Shown one piece after another: positions 60,765-64,000 of a stretch of DNA of 64,000 bases. Origin of the DNA: an uncultured Bacteroidia bacterium (lineage in GTDB: Bacteria; Bacteroidota; Bacteroidia; Bacteroidales; F082); assembly GCA_902799345.1 (NCBI GenBank), contig CADBZW010000005.1, positions 169,916-233,915 on the forward strand, read 5' to 3'. A program made the translations under genes and the position numbers. A model generated the notes under the pieces. That model was not told where the DNA came from. It saw only the letters and a list, made by a program, of their open reading frames with translations, and made no database searches. Position 1 is the stretch's first letter. The number at the start of each line of letters is the position of its first letter.

Positions 60765-61783
60765 TCCGCTTTGTTTAGCAATTCCTGATATTCGGGCAGC
60801 ACTTCCTTCAGTTTGGCGACCGCTTCCTCGAACGAACACGTCAGGGTACCGCCAGCAGCATTGGTATGGCCACCGCCTTTGAAATACTTCTGTGCCAGCT
60901 CATGCACCGAGAACGATCCCTTCGACCTGAATGAAAAGCGAATCTGGTCGTCGCGTTCGGTGACGAGCACAGACATCTTGATTTTCTTCATTGACAGGGG
61001 GTAATTCACCACGCCTTCGGTGTCGCCAGGCTGGTAGTCGAAACGCTTCAAGTCGCTCTTATCCAGCGCAATGATAGCCGTGGCATAGTCGTCGAACACC
61101 TCCATCCTATTGCTGATGGAGAAGCCCAAAAGACGCAGCCTGTTTTCCGACATCGTATCGTAAACCAGCTGATGGATAAGCATATACGACATGGAGTAAT
61201 TCACCAACATACTGCACAACTCAAACGTACGAGGGTGATAGATGGAATGGGAGAACGACCCAGTATCCGTCATGATGCCCACCAGCAAATTGGTGGCGAT
61301 GCTTTGGGTGAACTGTTCCCGACCATAGTGCATGATGATTTCGGTCACGATTTCCGAAGCGCTCGACACACAGGTCTCCGAATAGGCACAATAAAACTGG
61401 CTCAAGTCGGGGTCGCGATGATGGTCGACCAAAATACGTGGGCAACGCGTCTTCCCAATTTCGTTATGTAAGATGCCGCCTCTCGACAAATTATTGAAAT
61501 CCAGCATCATAATACATTCTGCATCGGCGATGGCGTCTTTACAGGCGTCGGCGTCTTTCTCAAATACCAAGAAATCGTCAGCACCTGGCATCCAATGCAA
61601 AAACTCAGGGAAATCATTGGCAACCACCATCTTAACAGAATGGCCTTTCCTTTTGAGGAACTCCGCCATGGCTAAGACGGAGCCTATGGCGTCGCCGTCA
61701 GGATTGACATGACAAGCCAAGACGAAGCGTTTAGGCGACAGAATTACAGCATCAAAGCGTTCAAAAAAGGAATCGTGTTGCAT
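60761..61783 (-). CDS. DHH-family phosphoesterase (NrnA-like)
   Basis: The protein has 340 residues. DHH-family motifs are seen in order: HVNPDGDAIGS, MMLDFN, VDHHRDPD and MTDTGSFSHS, with the DHHA1 block GGGHTNAAGG near the end. Relatives degrade nanoRNA and 3'-phosphoadenosine phosphate. Start at 61783 because the -7 box TACCTTTG lies at 61802-61809 and rules out the longer start. It heads the FKBP operon. Confidence 0.88.
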   Translation of the reverse strand: MQHDSFFERFDAVILSPKRFVLACHVNPDGDAIGSVLAMAEFLKRKGHSVKMVVANDFPEFLHWMPGADDFLVFEKDADACKDAIADAECIMMLDFNNLSRGGILHNEIGKTRCPRILVDHHRDPDLSQFYCAYSETCVSSASEIVTEIIMHYGREQFTQSIATNLLVGIMTDTGSFSHSIYHPRTFELCSMLVNYSMSYMLIHQLVYDTMSENRLRLLGFSISNRMEVFDDYATAIIALDKSDLKRFDYQPGDTEGVVNYPLSMKKIKMSVLVTERDDQIRFSFRSKGSFSVHELAQKYFKGGGHTNAAGGTLTCSFEEAVAKLKEVLPEYQELLNKAE

Positions 61784-61801
61784 AACTTTACAAAAAGCCT
61801 G

Positions 61802-61809
61802 CAAAGGTA
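61802..61809 (-). promoter_or_regulatory. -7 box TACCTTTG for the NrnA-FKBP operon
   Basis: The complement of 61802-61809 is TACCTTTG, 18 bases before the ATG at 61783. Confidence 0.6.
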
Positions 61810-61852
61810 CACATTTTTCCCATTCGACACCTATTTAATAATATAAAAAGCG

Positions 61853-62293
61853 TCAACGGGGCGAGAGAACCTCAAAAGTATTGTCAGGATAGACCAAAAT
61901 CAGCTGTTTCAAACCCGATTGCAGGGAAGAAATGGGACTTTCTTCTGACAAAACGGAGCGATTTTCTGAAAAAGAATGACTTTCGACAGATGGATTCGGC
62001 GTGTCTTCTGGTTCTTTGGATTCGACTGCATGGGTCTCGGCAGGAGGAGAGGTCACCACAAAAGGCTCCGACACAGTCATGGGGCCCATCCCGAAAACAA
62101 TCCAATCAAGATTATATTCTGGGAATGTCTCTTTCAGTTTCCGCACGAAATCCAGACTCGGGTTGTTGCGTCCCGAGAGGAGGTGGGAAACGTTGGAAGG
62201 TTGGATGCCGAGTCTGTCGGCAAACTCGGCAGCGGTCAAATTCTTCGCCCGGATGATGTGGGCGATCCGATCTTTCATTTCGTCGTTTTCCAT
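61853..62293 (-). CDS. XRE-family DNA-binding protein with low-complexity tail
   Basis: The protein has 146 residues. A helix-turn-helix is at about 10-65 (LTAAEFADRLGIQPSNVSHLLSGRNNPSLDFVRKL) with a following YNLDWIVFGMGPM block, common in Bacteroidetes XRE proteins; the rest is Ser/Pro/Glu-rich. It may repress from the AT-rich region just upstream. Met at 62278 is an alternative start. Confidence 0.75.
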   Translation of the reverse strand: MENDEMKDRIAHIIRAKNLTAAEFADRLGIQPSNVSHLLSGRNNPSLDFVRKLKETFPEYNLDWIVFGMGPMTVSEPFVVTSPPAETHAVESKEPEDTPNPSVESHSFSENRSVLSEESPISSLQSGLKQLILVYPDNTFEVLSPR

Positions 62294-62299
62294 ACCAGT

Positions 62300-62730
62300 A
62301 TACTGTCTAAAAATTCAATTTTAACCCTATTTTCAGTTGACAAAAGTAAACAATAAAACATTACAAAACACAAACACAAAGATTTTATTTTTGTAAACAT
62401 CACTAAAAAGCATAACTTTTTGATATTTTACATTAAATATACCATATTAAATACAAATATAACAAATATTTATATAAATACAAAATAGAACACTAAATAA
62501 CCAAAATTTTTGAGTAAAATCTACTATTTTACTTTAAATAATCGTATTTATATATTTGAATATCAGCAATAAATAACAAATTTTGGTACAATATTTCAAT
62601 ATTTTACAATAGCCAATAATTCAATTTTGTAAACTACAATGAAGTGTATTTGTAAATATTTTATTATATTATTGATATACAATTATTTGTAATTTACAAA
62701 TATACAATTGTAAATCTTATAAAGACACAA
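62300..62730. other. AT-rich noncoding block with repeated TTTGTAAA motifs
   Basis: About 430 bases made mainly of A and T, far from the rest of the window. Versions of TTTGTAAA, ATTTACAAA and TACAAAT recur, including the near-palindrome ATTTGTAATTTACAAAT near 62688. No gene is seen. It could hold multiple operator sites for the adjacent XRE protein, bend or silence DNA, or be a transferred spacer. The rest of 62731-62950 shows nothing further. Confidence 0.55.
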
Positions 62731-62950
62731 AAATTGTGTTGCCAAACATCGCGTATTTTGCGTTTTTTCCACAAAAACGACCCAACAATTGACTCAAAAA
62801 CAAATGCCCACAGAAGGCCTAAAAATGCCCTCTACCCTCTCCCTCGTCATGGCCGTCTTCACATGAAAATCCAAAAATTTGGAGGCTGAATTGAGGTGGT
62901 TTTTCCACACCTTATTAATATAGTCCCTTCCACCGCGTCGAAAAATGTCC

Positions 62951-62958
62951 TATCTTTG
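62951..62958 (+). promoter_or_regulatory. -7 box TATCTTTG for the AlbA_2 gene
   Basis: The box lies 8 bases before the ATG at 62967, so the mRNA is nearly leaderless. Confidence 0.55.
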
Positions 62959-62966
62959 CGCCCGCA

Positions 62967-63620
62967 ATGAAGGCAAAAGAGCACCATATCCAGAACCTGA
63001 TCCAGGAGGGCGAACATCAGATGCTCGACTTCAAGTTCGAGATTTCGGACAGCCGTCGCATTGCCCGTTCCCTCGCCGCTTTCGCCAACACCGATGGCGG
63101 GCGCCTCCTCGTGGGCGTGAAAGACAACGGCGCCATTGCGGGTGTGCGTTCCGACGAAGAGATCCACATGATACAAGCCGCCGCCGAGATGTACTGCCAG
63201 CCGAAGGTGGACTATTCCACTGAGGAATGGGAAATCAACGGCAAGACCGTGTTGGAGGTCATCATTCCAAAAGACAAGCATCACAAGCACAAAGCACCTG
63301 ATAGTCAAGGGAATTACAAGATTTACGTCCGCGTAAAGGACGAAAACCTCGTCGCCGACCCTATATTAATTAAGGTGTGGAAGGCTGAAAAGTTCTCCCG
63401 ACCCGCCAAAATCGCCTTCACCGGTACCGAGACCCTGCTTTTACGCCATTTGTCGGAAAACAAAGAGATCACCTTGCAGGAATTCCAGGAATTGGCCCAT
63501 ATCAACAAGCGAAAAGCGGAGGCTATTCTTGCCGATTTCATCCTTGTGGGCACAATTATCCTCGTCCAAACCAGCCAAAACACCGTTTTTCGGCTCGTCG
63601 AAGACCCGGAAAACGAGTGA
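62967..63620 (+). CDS. AlbA_2/Schlafen-type nucleic-acid-binding protein
   Basis: The protein has 217 residues. The AlbA_2 domain at about 5-125 (EHQMLDFKFEISDSRRIARSLAAFANTDGGRLLVGVKDNG) is followed by a short winged-helix-like C-terminus (ITLQEFQELAHINKRKAEAILADFIL). Shorter than the protein at 54671, without the ATPase-like module. It sits directly before the rRNA promoter. Confidence 0.8.
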   Translation: MKAKEHHIQNLIQEGEHQMLDFKFEISDSRRIARSLAAFANTDGGRLLVGVKDNGAIAGVRSDEEIHMIQAAAEMYCQPKVDYSTEEWEINGKTVLEVIIPKDKHHKHKAPDSQGNYKIYVRVKDENLVADPILIKVWKAEKFSRPAKIAFTGTETLLLRHLSENKEITLQEFQELAHINKRKAEAILADFILVGTIILVQTSQNTVFRLVEDPENE

Positions 63621-63743
63621 AAAATCGGTAAAAAGCGTTCTTTTTCATAACAAATTAAAATTTTATACAATTGATTACCAATAGTATATAATATTTTATT
63701 CAAAATAATTGAAAAAAGTGATTGCCAGTTTCCAAAAAGGTCG

Positions 63744-63751
63744 TACCTTTG
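63744..63751 (+). promoter_or_regulatory. rRNA operon promoter
   Basis: TACCTTTG with a TTGCC element 19 bases upstream (63722-63726) is the classic Bacteroidetes -33/-7 pair. It is followed by a leader of about 190 bases that includes the hairpin GACGCCG/CGGCGTC (63841-63862), probably a processing or antitermination structure. Confidence 0.75.
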
Positions 63752-63946
63752 CAATCCGCTTCCTCAAAAAAGAGGGGTTGGATGAAGGGATTGATTAAGG
63801 AAGCTAGTTCTTTGAAAGTCTGAGGCCAGCACAAGATACCGACGCCGTTGCGAAGCGGCGTCAGGGAAGGAACCTTTTAAAAGGAACACCAAGAGTACAT
63901 TGAGGCGGAACCCGAGATTCAGAATACAGACAAGAAAGACAATAGT

Positions 63947-64000
63947 ACAACGAAGAGTTTGATCCTGGCTCAGGATGAACGCTAGCGGCAGGCCTAATAC
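63947..64000 (+). rRNA. rrs: 16S ribosomal RNA gene, 5' end only
   Basis: GAAGAGTTTGATCCTGGCTC and AGGATGAACGCTAGCGGCAG are the universal start of bacterial 16S rRNA, here with a Bacteroidales-like GGCAGGCCTAATAC. The gene continues past the window edge. The 5' end is set by alignment to the E. coli numbering. Confidence 0.95.

Overview
The window reads as chromosomal DNA of an uncultured member of the Bacteroidales. The evidence is the promoter style throughout (a TAnnTTTG -7 box a few bases before many starts), type IX secretion (a CotH-like protein with a C-terminal sorting domain), BspA-type leucine-rich repeats, DUF4301, and the 5' end of a Bacteroidetes-like 16S rRNA gene that runs off the right edge. 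Most of the sequence is GC-rich housekeeping DNA. It is interrupted by poorer-GC accessory segments at about 3.6-12.4 kb, 53.3-56.6 kb and 62.3-62.9 kb.

Layout. 0-3.6 kb: tail of a serine/cysteine dehydratase-like enzyme, an FecCD/FecE-type ABC importer and an SGNH hydrolase. 3.6-12.4 kb: an accessory island of six unknown genes, all on the minus strand, made partly of paralogous pairs, with up to five structured RNA genes and a divergent WYL regulator. Four minus-strand promoters in its right-hand 2.5 kb carry the same operator, TGTTTCA-N5-TGAAACA, always nine bases before the -7 box. 12.5-15 kb: a VapBC pair with a broken toxin, and bipA with a C-terminal deletion/frameshift. 15-24.5 kb: a lipoprotein, GcvP, a MATE transporter with an ATPase-like tail, a serine hydrolase, an S4 protein, PopT/DUF368, a YbeD-like protein and acylphosphatase. 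24.8-31.4 kb: a nuclease pair, DnaB, a pseudouridine synthase, two tRNA-Leu genes and DUF4301. 31.4-37.8 kb: split transketolase with the C-terminal half fused to a LOG-family domain, DUF456, and two outer-membrane proteins. 37.8-38.5 kb: a REP-associated transposase with its own REP hairpins. 38.9-43.1 kb: a CXXX-repeat RiPP locus followed by tatA and tatC. 43-53.3 kb: DUF1295, CotH, RelA-like, ClpS, and a polysaccharide flippase / chain-length / ligase cluster. 53.3-56.6 kb: repeat-rich DNA with small unknown genes and an AlbA_2 protein. 56.7-61.8 kb: an operon of an NrnA-like phosphoesterase and four FKBP lipoproteins. 61.8-64 kb: an XRE regulator, an AT-rich block, a second AlbA_2 protein, and the rRNA promoter with the 16S start.

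Two places deserve attention first. In the 3.8-11.4 kb island, protein operons and structured RNAs share one promoter-operator module next to a WYL regulator, a gene type often found beside defence or conflict loci. I cannot name the system. The second is the RiPP locus. Its precursor has a twin-arginine leader followed by 14 cysteines at exact four-residue spacing, and tatA/tatC lie directly downstream, which suggests that a folded, modified peptide is exported by Tat.

All calls were made by eye from sequence motifs; no searches or folding programs were run. Family names are from memory of the families and are weaker for the small or divergent proteins.
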